This document shows, one piece after another, positions 8,504 to 17,006 of a stretch of DNA of 64,000 nt. The position numbers were made by a program, and so were the translations under genes. Where the stretch lies: contig NZ_JAGPOX010000010.1 in the NCBI RefSeq assembly GCF_019038435.1, positions 41,029-105,028 of the forward strand, written 5' to 3'. The stretch's first letter is position 1; each line of letters starts with the position of its first letter. Source of the stretch: Nocardia alni (GTDB taxonomy: Bacteria > Actinomycetota > Actinomycetes > Mycobacteriales > Mycobacteriaceae). Under the pieces are notes generated by a model. That model made no database searches. It was not told the origin of the DNA and saw nothing but the letters and a program-made list of their open reading frames with translations.

Positions 8504-8878
8504 ATGCACGAACTGGCAATCGCACAGGGGATCGTGGGCGGGGCGTGTGAGCATGCGGCGGGTCGGCGAATATATCGCGTGACCGTCGCGGTCGGAGCGT
8601 TGTGCGCGGTGGTGCCGGACGCTCTGCGATTCTGTTTCGAGCTGGCGGCGGAGGATACCCTCGCCGCGGGTGCGGAGTTGATCGTCGAGGACGTGCCCGC
8701 CCGGGCGGCGTGTCGATCCTGCGGCCGCGAGTTCACCCTGCGTGACGCGATTCCCTTGTGCGAGTGCGGAAGTGCGGATATCGATATCAGCGGGGGGAGA
8801 GATCTGCGAATTCGTTCGATGGAGGTGAGTGATTCATGTGCGCGACCTGCGGATGCGGAGGCGACGGCGGAGCGGTGA
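8504..8878 (+). CDS. hypA: Hydrogenase/urease nickel chaperone HypA
   Basis: 124-residue HypA, which with HypB delivers nickel to the hydrogenase large subunit. The start is fixed by the invariant MHE N-terminus (His2 is the nickel ligand). The structural zinc site is present but unusual: the first pair is CRSC, while the second reads LCECGS, a C-x-C spacing in place of the usual C-x-x-C. The gene overlaps hypB by 43 bp. First gene of the hydrogenase cluster. Confidence 0.92.
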   Translation: MHELAIAQGIVGGACEHAAGRRIYRVTVAVGALCAVVPDALRFCFELAAEDTLAAGAELIVEDVPARAACRSCGREFTLRDAIPLCECGSADIDISGGRDLRIRSMEVSDSCARPADAEATAER

Positions 8879-9705
8879 TCACCGGACCGCGCGAGCATGA
8901 TCAGCGCGGAGACCACGACCATGTGCACGACCACGGAAGCGACGCCGATGGACACACCCACGGCGATCATGCCGGGGGCGACGACCATCCGCACGATCAC
9001 GCCCACGCGCACCCGGCGACGGAGACCGTGATCCTGGAACAAAAAGTGCTGGCGAAGAACGACGAACTGGCCCAACGCAATCGGCGTTGGTTCGCCGAGC
9101 GCGACATCCTCGCCCTCAACCTGACCAGCTCACCCGGCGCCGGCAAGACGACCCTGCTCGAACGCACCATCCGCGACTGCGCCGACATCCCGATCGGCGT
9201 CGTCGAGGGAGATCAGGAGACCCTGCTGGACGCCCGGCGGATCGAGGCGACCGGATGCCGGGTCGTGCAGATCAATACCGGCGCGGGTTGCCACCTGGAC
9301 GCCGAAATGACAAGGCGTGCACTGGATTCACTGGACCCGGCCACCGGGAGCGTGGTCTTCATCGAGAATGTCGGGAATCTGGTGTGCCCGGCCCTGTTCG
9401 ACCTCGGCGAGCAGGCGAAGGTCGTGATCATCTCGGTCACCGAGGGCACCGACAAACCGCTGAAGTATCCGCACATGTTCGCGGCGGCAGGACTGGTGCT
9501 GATCAACAAGATTGACCTGTTGCCCTACGTCGACTTCGATCTCGATGCCTGTGTGCGCCATGCGCGAACGATCAACGCGGGTGTTCCGGTACTGGCGTTG
9601 TCGGCCACGACGGGCGAGGGGCTGGGCGACTGGTACGACTGGCTGAGTCGCCGCCATAATTTGATCACCGGCTCATCCATTGAGGTTCGGGTCACGCAAG
9701 CATAA
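8836..9705 (+). CDS. hypB: Hydrogenase nickel incorporation GTPase HypB
   Basis: 289 residues. It opens with MCATCGCG, the N-terminal high-affinity nickel motif, then a ~45-residue His/Asp-rich nickel-storage stretch, then a SIMIBI GTPase: P-loop SSPGAGKTT, Cys-His metal site GAGCHLD, ENVGN and NKID. It hydrolyses GTP to drive nickel transfer with HypA. The His-rich stretch suggests nickel buffering, which fits the nickel permease at the far end of the cluster. It starts inside hypA. Confidence 0.95.
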   Translation: MCATCGCGGDGGAVITGPREHDQRGDHDHVHDHGSDADGHTHGDHAGGDDHPHDHAHAHPATETVILEQKVLAKNDELAQRNRRWFAERDILALNLTSSPGAGKTTLLERTIRDCADIPIGVVEGDQETLLDARRIEATGCRVVQINTGAGCHLDAEMTRRALDSLDPATGSVVFIENVGNLVCPALFDLGEQAKVVIISVTEGTDKPLKYPHMFAAAGLVLINKIDLLPYVDFDLDACVRHARTINAGVPVLALSATTGEGLGDWYDWLSRRHNLITGSSIEVRVTQA

Positions 9706-9785
9706 ACTGATGTGGTCTGTATCACAGTTTGAAACGCCTTCGAGCCAGACTGGCCAGCTCCCCGCCCGGCTCGGGAAGAAGCGCT

Positions 9786-10841
9786 ATGCCTACACAGGAA
9801 GCAGTTAAAGCCGAACAAACGCTGATACATGTTCTATGGATCAACGCAGGCCTCAGTTGTGACGGTGATTCGGTGGCTTTGACAGCCGCTACCCAGCCCA
9901 GTATCGAGGAGATCGCACTCGGCGCGCTGCCCGGCCTGCCGAAAATCGCCGTGCATTGGCCGCTGATCGATTTCGAATGCGGCCCGACCGGCGGGGCGGA
10001 TGATTTCCTCGAATGGTTCTTCAAGGCCGACCGGGGTGAACTCGAGCCGTTCGTGTTGGTCGTCGAGGGTTCGATCCCGAACGAGCGGCTGCACGGCGAC
10101 GGCTACTGGTGTGGTTTCGGAAACAACCCCGAGACGAATCAGCCGATGACCACGAGCGAATGGCTGGACCGGCTGACGCCGAAGGCCACCGCGGTAGTCG
10201 CGGTCGGCACCTGCGCCACCTACGGCGGAATTCATGCGATGGCGGGTAATCCGACCGGTGCGATGGGAGTTCCGGACTATCTGGGCTGGGATTGGAAGTC
10301 CAAGGCCGGCATCCCGATCGTCTGTGTACCCGGGTGCCCGATTCAGCCTGACAATCTGTCCGAGACGCTGACCTATCTGCTCTATATGGCGACGGATCAG
10401 GCCCCGATGATCCCGCTAGACGAATCCCTGCGTCCCCGTTGGCTTTTCGGGGCGACCGTGCACGAGGGCTGCGACCGCGCCGGATACTACGAGCAGGGCG
10501 ACTTCGCCCACGAATACGGCTCGCCGAAGTGCATCGTGAAACTCGGATGCTGGGGTCCGGTCGTGAAATGTAATGTGCCCAAACGTGGCTGGATCAACGG
10601 TGTGGGCGGATGCCCCAATGTCGGCGGTATCTGCATCGGCTGCACCATGCCTGGATTCCCGGACAAGTTCATGCCTTTCATGGATGAGCCGCCGGGTGGA
10701 AAGCTCTCGTCCGCGGCATCGGGGTTGTACGGATCGATGATTCGCAGCCTGCGGCACATCACCGAGCGCACGGTCGACAAGGAGCCGCATTGGCGGCATA
10801 CGGGCGAGAAATTGGAAACGGGCGCGACGCGCACGTGGTAG
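9786..10841 (+). CDS. hhyS: [NiFe] hydrogenase group 1h small subunit
   Basis: 351-residue electron-transfer subunit of a high-affinity hydrogenase. The N-terminal cluster motif reads C25-D-G-D28, so the second Cys of the usual CxxC is Asp; this is the group 1h/actinobacterial signature, known from Ralstonia eutropha AH to give a 3Cys/1Asp [4Fe-4S] cluster. Further ligands lie in VGTCATYGG and VPGCPIQPDN; medial and distal clusters come from the Cys-rich end (KCIVKLGCWG, KCNVPKRGW, GGCPNVGGICIGC). There is no Tat signal, as in the group, so cytoplasmic-side. I chose the ATG at 9786 over 9729 since the extra 19 residues resemble no hydrogenase N-terminus. An 80-bp gap after hypB may hold a promoter. 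Confidence 0.95.
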   Translation: MPTQEAVKAEQTLIHVLWINAGLSCDGDSVALTAATQPSIEEIALGALPGLPKIAVHWPLIDFECGPTGGADDFLEWFFKADRGELEPFVLVVEGSIPNERLHGDGYWCGFGNNPETNQPMTTSEWLDRLTPKATAVVAVGTCATYGGIHAMAGNPTGAMGVPDYLGWDWKSKAGIPIVCVPGCPIQPDNLSETLTYLLYMATDQAPMIPLDESLRPRWLFGATVHEGCDRAGYYEQGDFAHEYGSPKCIVKLGCWGPVVKCNVPKRGWINGVGGCPNVGGICIGCTMPGFPDKFMPFMDEPPGGKLSSAASGLYGSMIRSLRHITERTVDKEPHWRHTGEKLETGATRTW

Positions 10842-10853
10842 GAGGATCTCCAG

Positions 10854-12650
10854 ATGACACAGATCATCCCGGAGGCGTCACACAAGAAGATCGAGCCGGA
10901 TTCGCTCGTCGAAATGGCGTGGGACCCGATCACCCGGATCGTGGGCAGCCTCGGCATATACACCAAAATTGATTTCGCGAATCGGGAAGTGGTCGAATGC
11001 CACAGCACATCCTCGATTTTCCGCGGATACTCGATCTTCATGCGCGGCAAGGATCCACGCGACGCGCATTTCATCACCAGCCGTATCTGCGGCATCTGCG
11101 GTGACAATCACGCCACCTGCTCCTGCTACTGCCAGAATATGGCCTACGGTGTGAAACCCCCGCATCTCGGCGAGTGGATCGTCAATCTGGGCGAGGCCGC
11201 GGAATACATGTTCGACCACAACATCTTCCAGGAGAATCTGGTCGGCGTCGATTTCTGCGAGAAGATGGTCGCCGAGACCAATCCGAGTGTGCTCGCCCAG
11301 GCCCGCAGGACCGAGGCGCCGCACGCGGCGATGCATGGCTACCGCACGATCGCCGACATCATGGAAGCGCTCAATCCGTTCACCGGAGAGTTCTACCGTG
11401 AGGCTCTGCAGACCAGCCGCTATACGCGAGAGATGTTCTGCCTCATGGAGGGTCGGCACGTGCATCCCTCCACGCTGTATCCCGGCGGCGTCGGCACGGT
11501 GGCCACCATCCAGCTGATGACCGACTATATGTCCCGGCTGATGCGGTACGTGGAGTTCATGAAGAAGGTCGTGCCGATGCACGACGACCTGTTCGACTTC
11601 TTCTACGAGGCGATTCCCGGGTACGAGAAGGTCGGGTTGCGGCGCACGCTGCTGGGCTGCTGGGGCTCGTTCCAGGATCCGGAAGTGTGCAACTTCGCCT
11701 ACAAGGATATGGAGCAGTGGGGTCGCAAGATGTTCGTGACCCCGGGCGTGGTGGTGGACGGGGAACTGGTTACCACCTCCCTCGTCGATATCAATCTGGG
11801 CATCCGAATCCTTTTGGGCAGTTCGTATTACGAGGACTGGACCGATCAGGAGATGTTCGTGAAGACCGATCCGCTGGGCAATCCGGTGGACCGGCGGCAC
11901 CCCTGGAACCAGCACACCAACCCCAAGCCGCAGAAGCGCGACATGGACGACAAGTACAGCTGGGTGATGTCGCCGCGCTGGTTCGACGGCAAGGATCATC
12001 TGGCGCTCGACACCGGCGGTGGTCCGCTGGCTCGGCTGTGGTCGACGGCGCTGGCCGGTCTGGTCGACGTCGGCTACGTCCGCTCGACCGGGCACAGTGT
12101 GCAGATCAACCTGCCCAAGACCGCGCTGAAGGGGCCGGTGGAGTTCGAGTGGACGATCCCGGCGCACGGTAGCAACACCATCGAACGCAACCGGGCTCGC
12201 ACCTACTTCCAGGCCTATGCGGCCGCGTGCGCACTGCATTTCGCCGAGCAGGCGCTGGTGGAGATCCGCGCCGGCCGGACCAAGACCTGGGAGAAGTTCG
12301 ACGTGCCCGACGAGGGCATCGGCTGCGGCTTCACCGAGGCCGTGCGTGGCGTGCTGTCGCATCACATGGTCATCCGCGACGGCAAGATCGCCAACTATCA
12401 CCCGTATCCGCCGACGCCGTGGAATGCCAACCCCCGCGACAGTTTCGGGACTCCCGGGCCGTACGAGGACGCGGTGCAGGGCCAGCCGATCTTCGAGGAG
12501 AACGATCGCGAGCACTTCAAGGGCATCGACATCATGCGCACCGTGCGCAGTTTCGATCCCTGCCTGCCGTGCGGTGTGCACATGTACCTCGGCAATGGCA
12601 AGACGCTGGACACCCTGCACTCACCGACCCAGACGCTGACCGCCGGATAG
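10854..12650 (+). CDS. hhyL: [NiFe] hydrogenase group 1h large subunit
   Basis: 598-residue catalytic subunit carrying the Ni-Fe(CN)2CO site; oxidises H2 to protons and electrons. The L1 motif is RICGICGDNHATCS (Cys79, Cys82). The L2 motif is DPCLPCGVH (Cys570, Cys573, His576). A 22-residue tail follows His576, so this is a precursor needing the endopeptidase encoded at 17123. It starts 12 bp after hhyS, with GGAGG upstream. Group assignment follows the paired small subunit and neighbours. These enzymes scavenge trace, even atmospheric, H2 during persistence in mycobacteria, streptomycetes and rhodococci. Confidence 0.96.
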   Translation: MTQIIPEASHKKIEPDSLVEMAWDPITRIVGSLGIYTKIDFANREVVECHSTSSIFRGYSIFMRGKDPRDAHFITSRICGICGDNHATCSCYCQNMAYGVKPPHLGEWIVNLGEAAEYMFDHNIFQENLVGVDFCEKMVAETNPSVLAQARRTEAPHAAMHGYRTIADIMEALNPFTGEFYREALQTSRYTREMFCLMEGRHVHPSTLYPGGVGTVATIQLMTDYMSRLMRYVEFMKKVVPMHDDLFDFFYEAIPGYEKVGLRRTLLGCWGSFQDPEVCNFAYKDMEQWGRKMFVTPGVVVDGELVTTSLVDINLGIRILLGSSYYEDWTDQEMFVKTDPLGNPVDRRHPWNQHTNPKPQKRDMDDKYSWVMSPRWFDGKDHLALDTGGGPLARLWSTALAGLVDVGYVRSTGHSVQINLPKTALKGPVEFEWTIPAHGSNTIERNRARTYFQAYAAACALHFAEQALVEIRAGRTKTWEKFDVPDEGIGCGFTEAVRGVLSHHMVIRDGKIANYHPYPPTPWNANPRDSFGTPGPYEDAVQGQPIFEENDREHFKGIDIMRTVRSFDPCLPCGVHMYLGNGKTLDTLHSPTQTLTAG

Positions 12651-12693
12651 TTCTACGCCGTCGCGGCGGCCGGTTCGCAGTGGAGAGGAGGCG

Positions 12694-13593
12694 GTGATCA
12701 CGCGCCCCGACGACGATAGGCCCGGCGTCGCGACCGACGAGGATCGGTGGCGTAGCGCGGGCGAGCGCATCGAGAATCTGCTCGATGCCTGCGCGGCGAG
12801 CGGCGGCTTGGCCCGGGAGCGGGCCGAGGCGCTCGTCGGCGAGGTCGTGGACCTCTACGGTGCGGGCCTGCGACGCATCTTCGAGGGCCTCGACGAGGTC
12901 ACCGCGCGCCGGCTGGCCGACGACGATCTCGTCGCCAGCCTGCTGCTGGTGCACGGGATGCATCCGCACGACGTGCGCACCCGGGTCGCCGGCGCACTGG
13001 ACAGCGTGCGTCCGTATCTGGGCTCACACGGTGGTGACGTGCGCCTGCTGGAGATCACCGGCGACGGTGTGGTCCGCCTCGAACTGACCGGCAGCTGCCG
13101 GTCCTGCCCGTCCTCCTCGGTGACCCTGGAGCTGGCGGTCGAGGACGCCGTCCGCGCGGCGGCGCCGGAGATCGCCACGATCGAGGCCGTCGCGGCCGAG
13201 CCCGATGCCGCGGTGATCGCGGCCGATTCGCTGTTCTCGCACGTGCGTTCCGGCGGAAACTGGGTAGTCGCACCGGAATTGGCGCAGCTGGCCCCCGGTG
13301 AGGTCGGCGGCTTCGCGGTGTCCGGGACGACGGTGCTGGCCTGCCGGATCGGCGAGGAGACCTACGTCTACCGCGACCGCTGCCCGGTCTGCGCGCGCTC
13401 ACTGGCCGGCGCCGCACTGCACCGCGGCTTGGGCGCGGGCGATCCCGTCCTGCGCTGCCCGAGCTGCCGCGCCCACTTCGACGTCGTGCACGCGGGCGCG
13501 CGCCTGGACGGCGACGGCCACCTGGAGCCATTCCCGGTCCTGGTGCGTTCCGGGGAGCTGTCGGTCGCGGTTCCGGTGGGGGTGGGCGGATGA
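12694..13593 (+). CDS. hhyE: Nfu-domain / Rieske-like iron-sulfur protein, putative electron carrier of the hydrogenase
   Basis: 299 residues in three parts: a helical N-terminus (~20-100), an NifU C-terminal-like domain (~103-160) with GGDVRLLEI and Cys135/Cys138 in GSCRSCPSS, and a Rieske-fold domain (~187-295). In the last, ligands read C230PVC233 and C255PSC258, then H261; the His positions of a true Rieske CxH...CxxH site are not kept, so a rubredoxin-like Fe or a Zn site is possible. Equivalent proteins (HhyE/HucE in mycobacteria) are proposed electron relays to the respiratory chain. The symbol is by analogy. The stop overlaps the next start (ATGA). Confidence 0.85.
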   Translation: MITRPDDDRPGVATDEDRWRSAGERIENLLDACAASGGLARERAEALVGEVVDLYGAGLRRIFEGLDEVTARRLADDDLVASLLLVHGMHPHDVRTRVAGALDSVRPYLGSHGGDVRLLEITGDGVVRLELTGSCRSCPSSSVTLELAVEDAVRAAAPEIATIEAVAAEPDAAVIAADSLFSHVRSGGNWVVAPELAQLAPGEVGGFAVSGTTVLACRIGEETYVYRDRCPVCARSLAGAALHRGLGAGDPVLRCPSCRAHFDVVHAGARLDGDGHLEPFPVLVRSGELSVAVPVGVGG

Positions 13594-14435
13594 ATCCGGC
13601 CGTGCGCGCCCTGCGCCGAATCGCCACCGACCGCCGCCCCCTGCCCGCGGCGGGCGAGCGCTGCGAGATGTGCGCGGAATCGATCGCCGACGAACATCAG
13701 CACGTCGTCGATGTACAAGCGCGACAACTGATGTGCGTATGCCGCGGCTGCTACCTCCTGTTCACCGACCGCGACGCCGCCCTGCGCTACCGCGCGGTCC
13801 CCGACCGATACATATCGTTCCCCGACTTCGCCCTGACCCTCCCGGAATGGGACGCCCTCGAGATCCCGGTCGGCCTGGCCTTCTTCTTCCGCAACTCGGC
13901 CGCCGACCGCACGGTCGCCCTGTACCCCGGCCCGGCCGGCGCCACCGAATCGGAACTACCCCTGAGCGATTGGCAGGCATTCGTGGACAACCACCACGAA
14001 TTCGCCGATCTGGCCGACGATGTCGAGGCCCTACTGATCCGGGTACCCGACCGAGACGCCGCCGGGGCGCAATGCCTGCTGCTACCGATCGATGCCTGTT
14101 ACGAATTCGTCGGCCGGATCCGGTTGCAGTGGCACGGTTTCGACGGTGGTTCGGAGGTACGCCGATACATCGAAGAGTTCTTCGCGGCGGTGTCGGCTCG
14201 CGCGCGGCCACGCGATGCGAGGTCGGGCCACACGGTGCCGCCGAGCGGTACGACGCGTCGGAGCGACACGTTGGGAGCGAGTGACGCAGCAGGACAGGGC
14301 GATGTGGCGTGGCCGGGTGATACGGCGGGCTCGGTCGACGGGGTTCGGGCGAGTGGCGTAGCGGGACCGTGCGATGCGGGCGGATCGGGCGACGCGGCGG
14401 GACAGGGAGTTACGGCTTCAGGGGGCGCACCATGA
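13590..14435 (+). CDS. DUF5947 family hydrogenase-associated protein with low-complexity tail
   Basis: 281 residues. The N-terminal ~200 residues match my memory of DUF5947, found in actinobacterial hydrogenase clusters. A zinc-finger-like set is visible (CEMC near 26-29, CVCRGC near 50-55). Residues ~205-281 are a Gly/Ala/Asp/Ser tail with loose repeats (GDTAGSVDG, ASGVAGPCD, GSGDAAGQG) that looks like recent expansion. Joined to its neighbours by ATGA overlaps on both sides. The function is unknown; assembly or electron transfer for the hydrogenase is inferred from position. Confidence 0.8.
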   Translation: MNPAVRALRRIATDRRPLPAAGERCEMCAESIADEHQHVVDVQARQLMCVCRGCYLLFTDRDAALRYRAVPDRYISFPDFALTLPEWDALEIPVGLAFFFRNSAADRTVALYPGPAGATESELPLSDWQAFVDNHHEFADLADDVEALLIRVPDRDAAGAQCLLLPIDACYEFVGRIRLQWHGFDGGSEVRRYIEEFFAAVSARARPRDARSGHTVPPSGTTRRSDTLGASDAAGQGDVAWPGDTAGSVDGVRASGVAGPCDAGGSGDAAGQGVTASGGAP

Positions 14436-15079
14436 GCCCGGCCTACTCCACTACGTTCGCGGTCCTGGACATCCGTCCTGAGCCGTATGCCGTCACGCCG
14501 ATCCTCTCGGCGCGGGTCGGAATCACTTCGGTCGGTGACGATCCCGTGCATGCGATCGCGTTGCGCGCGCAGGTACGGATCGAGCCGGGGCGGCGTGGTT
14601 ATACCGAGGCCGAGGGGGAGGGGCTGCTGGATCTGTTCGGGTCGCGGGAGCGGTGGGCGCAGACCCAGCGGTCGTTTCTGTGGATGCATTGTGCGACAAC
14701 CATTCCCGGGTTCGGTGGTGGCGCCGAGGTGGATCTGCCGATGTCGTGCACGTACGACCTGGAGGTCGCGGGCTCGAAATATCTGCACGCGCTGCGCGAG
14801 GGCACGGTGCCGCTGCTGTTTCTGTTCAGTGGCACGGTGTTCATCCGTGGCAGTCAGGGGTTCGCGATTCAGCAGATTCCCTGGGATCGCGAGGACCGCT
14901 ACGAGATGCCGGTGTCGGTATGGCGGGATCTGATGGCGGCCCATTTCCCGAACGCGGGCTGGTTGCGGCTGCGTGAGGACACCTTGGCCGCACTTACCGC
15001 GTACAAGGCCGAGCACGGTCTGCTCGGATTCGACGATACGGTCGAGCGCCTGCTCACGGCGGCGGGTGAGTCGGCATGA
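14432..15079 (+). CDS. DUF6084-like hydrogenase-associated protein
   Basis: 215 residues, no signal peptide, no cysteine motif beyond isolated residues. It is a beta-rich soluble protein (YSTTFAVLDIRPEPYAVTPILSARVGI; later PLLFLFSGTVFI). I recall it as DUF6084, a family confined largely to group 1h hydrogenase loci, but could not search. The start is the ATG in the ATGA overlap with the upstream stop; its own stop overlaps the next ATG. The position between the structural genes and the protease suggests an assembly or scaffold role (inference). Confidence 0.78.
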   Translation: MSPAYSTTFAVLDIRPEPYAVTPILSARVGITSVGDDPVHAIALRAQVRIEPGRRGYTEAEGEGLLDLFGSRERWAQTQRSFLWMHCATTIPGFGGGAEVDLPMSCTYDLEVAGSKYLHALREGTVPLLFLFSGTVFIRGSQGFAIQQIPWDREDRYEMPVSVWRDLMAAHFPNAGWLRLREDTLAALTAYKAEHGLLGFDDTVERLLTAAGESA

Positions 15080-16962
15080 GTACCGGCCGGGAACGCGCCC
15101 GCGCGGTAGCCGACGCGGTGCTCTACGAGGGCTATCTGCTGTATCCATACCGTGCCGATGCGCGAAAGAACCGTTCCCGGTGGCAGTTCGGCGTGCTCGG
15201 GCCGCCGGGCGCGCATGCGGCGGGACTGGGGGAGGACAGCGAGGTGAGCGGGCAGGCGTTGGTGAAAGCGGCAGGCGACTGCGAACTGCGGATCGCGGTC
15301 CGGTTCCTGCACCTGCAGCATCGGGGCATCCGCGACGCGACGGGTGCGTCCGTGCCGGAGCTGGCCGTCGCAGGAAGGGCCTGGCTGGACTGGGACGAGG
15401 CGGTCGAACAGGAGATCACCATCGGCCCGTGCGCCCCTACGGCCATGACCGAGCCGATCGAGATACCCGGCGACACCGATATCGAGACCATCGACGCTCC
15501 CGCCTCGGGCTCTGCCGGAGCGATCGTGCGCACCCGCCACGCCCTCCACGGCGAGTTCGAGCTGACCGTCGAACCGGACGGTGGATACCTGCGCCTCGCG
15601 ATGACCGTGCGCAACACCGGCGAGCCCGCTGCCGACCAGCGCGACGCGATCGCCCGCTCGCTGATCGGGGCCCACGTGATCGCCGAGGTGAGCGGCGCGG
15701 AGTTCGTCTCCCTGCTGGAACCGCCGCCGCCCGCCGAGGCCGCCGTGGCGCGCTGCATCCAGCGTCGCTGCTTCCCCGTGCTGGCCGGCGCGCCCGGCGA
15801 CCACACCCTGCTGCTGATCTCGCCGATCATCCTCTACGACCACCCCGAGATCGCCCCCCAGAGCACCGAACCGCTCTACGACTTCACCGAAATCGACGAG
15901 ATCCTGACCCTGCGCGTGATGACGATGACCGACGAGGAGAAGGCGTCCGCCCGCGCGACCGACCCGCGCGCGGCCCGCATCGTCGACCGCTGCGACGCGA
16001 TGACGGCCGAGGATCTGGCCCGACTGCACGGCATCCTGCGCGACCCGCACGCGGGGCAGGCTCACTCGATCCCGGAGGTTACGCCCGGCCGGAGCAGCTG
16101 GGACCCGTTGGCAGACAACGCGGTACGGTCGGATTCAACCGCGATGATGACCGAGGATTTCGTGGGGTGGCGCGGAGCCGAGCTCGGCCAGACCGACTCG
16201 AACCCGGCGACCTCGCCCAGCGCGCGCGGCACCGTGCGGGATACGGATGCCGGGCGGACGCGGCGGACCCCAGAGATTCCGCCCAGTGTGGACGGGTGGG
16301 ATCCGTTGGCCGACAACGCGGTACGGCTGGATTACGAGGTGCTGACGGCTGGGGGCTTGGCGCGCCCGCGCGGCATCGTTCGGGCCGCGGATGTCGGGCG
16401 GACGCGGCCGACTCCGGAGAGTTCGTCGAGCGTGGACGGGAGCGACCGGGCGCCCGATGATGCGGTGCAAGCGAACTCCGGTGCGATACCGGACGAGGAC
16501 CCCGACCAACGGCGTGACATCACACATGTGCCGGACGCTGGGGAGGGCGGCTGGTTGCCGGGGATGTCGGCTGAGGAGCTGGCAGGACGGCATCGTGTGC
16601 CGGGTGATCCGGACCCTGGGCAGGCGCATCCGATTCCCGAAGTCCCGCTCGGTGTGGACTGGTGGGACCCAGCGGCCGACGAGGCTGTACGGCCCGGGTC
16701 GGATGCCGTGCCCATCGCGGGGGTGCTGGTGAGTCACGGGAGCCGGGTTCGATTGCATCCGAACAAGCGCGCGGACATTCACGACATGTTCTTCGACGGC
16801 AGGGACGCGCGCGTCACCTCCGTGCACGCCGACGTCGACGGCCGAACCCACGTGGGCGTGGTCATTCTCGACGATCCCGGGGCCGATCTGCACGAATGGT
16901 ACGGGCGCTACCTGTATTTCGACCCGGATGAGCTGGAACCGCTGGAAGGACAGGGCAACTGA
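15076..16962 (+). CDS. Hydrogenase-locus accessory protein with internal tandem-repeat expansion
   Basis: 628 residues. The N-terminal ~308 residues form a conserved-looking domain (ADAVLYEGYLLYPYRADARKN...) and the last ~75 (VRLHPNKRADIHDMFFDGR...WYGRYLYFDPDELEPL) form a second conserved block. Between them lie four degenerate repeats (16000-16728), each beginning M/L-T/S-A-E-x-L and ending near WDPxADxAVR. Relatives, as far as I recall, carry one copy, which would give ~450 residues. No membrane segment and no known catalytic motif. The ATGA start overlaps the previous gene. The role is unknown; co-occurrence points to hydrogenase biogenesis or a structural partner. Confidence 0.8.
   Translation: MSTGRERARAVADAVLYEGYLLYPYRADARKNRSRWQFGVLGPPGAHAAGLGEDSEVSGQALVKAAGDCELRIAVRFLHLQHRGIRDATGASVPELAVAGRAWLDWDEAVEQEITIGPCAPTAMTEPIEIPGDTDIETIDAPASGSAGAIVRTRHALHGEFELTVEPDGGYLRLAMTVRNTGEPAADQRDAIARSLIGAHVIAEVSGAEFVSLLEPPPPAEAAVARCIQRRCFPVLAGAPGDHTLLLISPIILYDHPEIAPQSTEPLYDFTEIDEILTLRVMTMTDEEKASARATDPRAARIVDRCDAMTAEDLARLHGILRDPHAGQAHSIPEVTPGRSSWDPLADNAVRSDSTAMMTEDFVGWRGAELGQTDSNPATSPSARGTVRDTDAGRTRRTPEIPPSVDGWDPLADNAVRLDYEVLTAGGLARPRGIVRAADVGRTRPTPESSSSVDGSDRAPDDAVQANSGAIPDEDPDQRRDITHVPDAGEGGWLPGMSAEELAGRHRVPGDPDPGQAHPIPEVPLGVDWWDPAADEAVRPGSDAVPIAGVLVSHGSRVRLHPNKRADIHDMFFDGRDARVTSVHADVDGRTHVGVVILDDPGADLHEWYGRYLYFDPDELEPLEGQGN
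16000..16728 (+). repeat. Four in-frame degenerate repeats inside the accessory gene
   Basis: Units start at 16000, 16147, 16342 and 16564 (about 147, 195, 222 and 165 bp). Shared protein landmarks are MTAEDLARLHGILRDP / GIVRAADVGRTRPTPE / MSAEELAGRHRVPGDP and SWDPLADNAVR / WDPLADNAVR / DRAPDDAVQ / WDPAADEAVR. The reading frame is kept throughout, so the expansion is either tolerated or selected. Confidence 0.8.
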
Positions 16963-17006
16963 ACACCGCACGGCCCGCCGGCGCGGGCATCAGGAAAGGA
17001 GGACCC

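Noticed and set aside
10878..12620. 580-codon open frame on the minus strand
   Set aside because: Exactly antisense to the hydrogenase large subunit; His/Arg/Val-rich translation typical of GC-bias shadows, no family motif.
16000..16728. Separate gene or gene fusion inside the accessory protein
   Set aside because: The segment is a series of degenerate copies of the local sequence in one frame, not a foreign domain.
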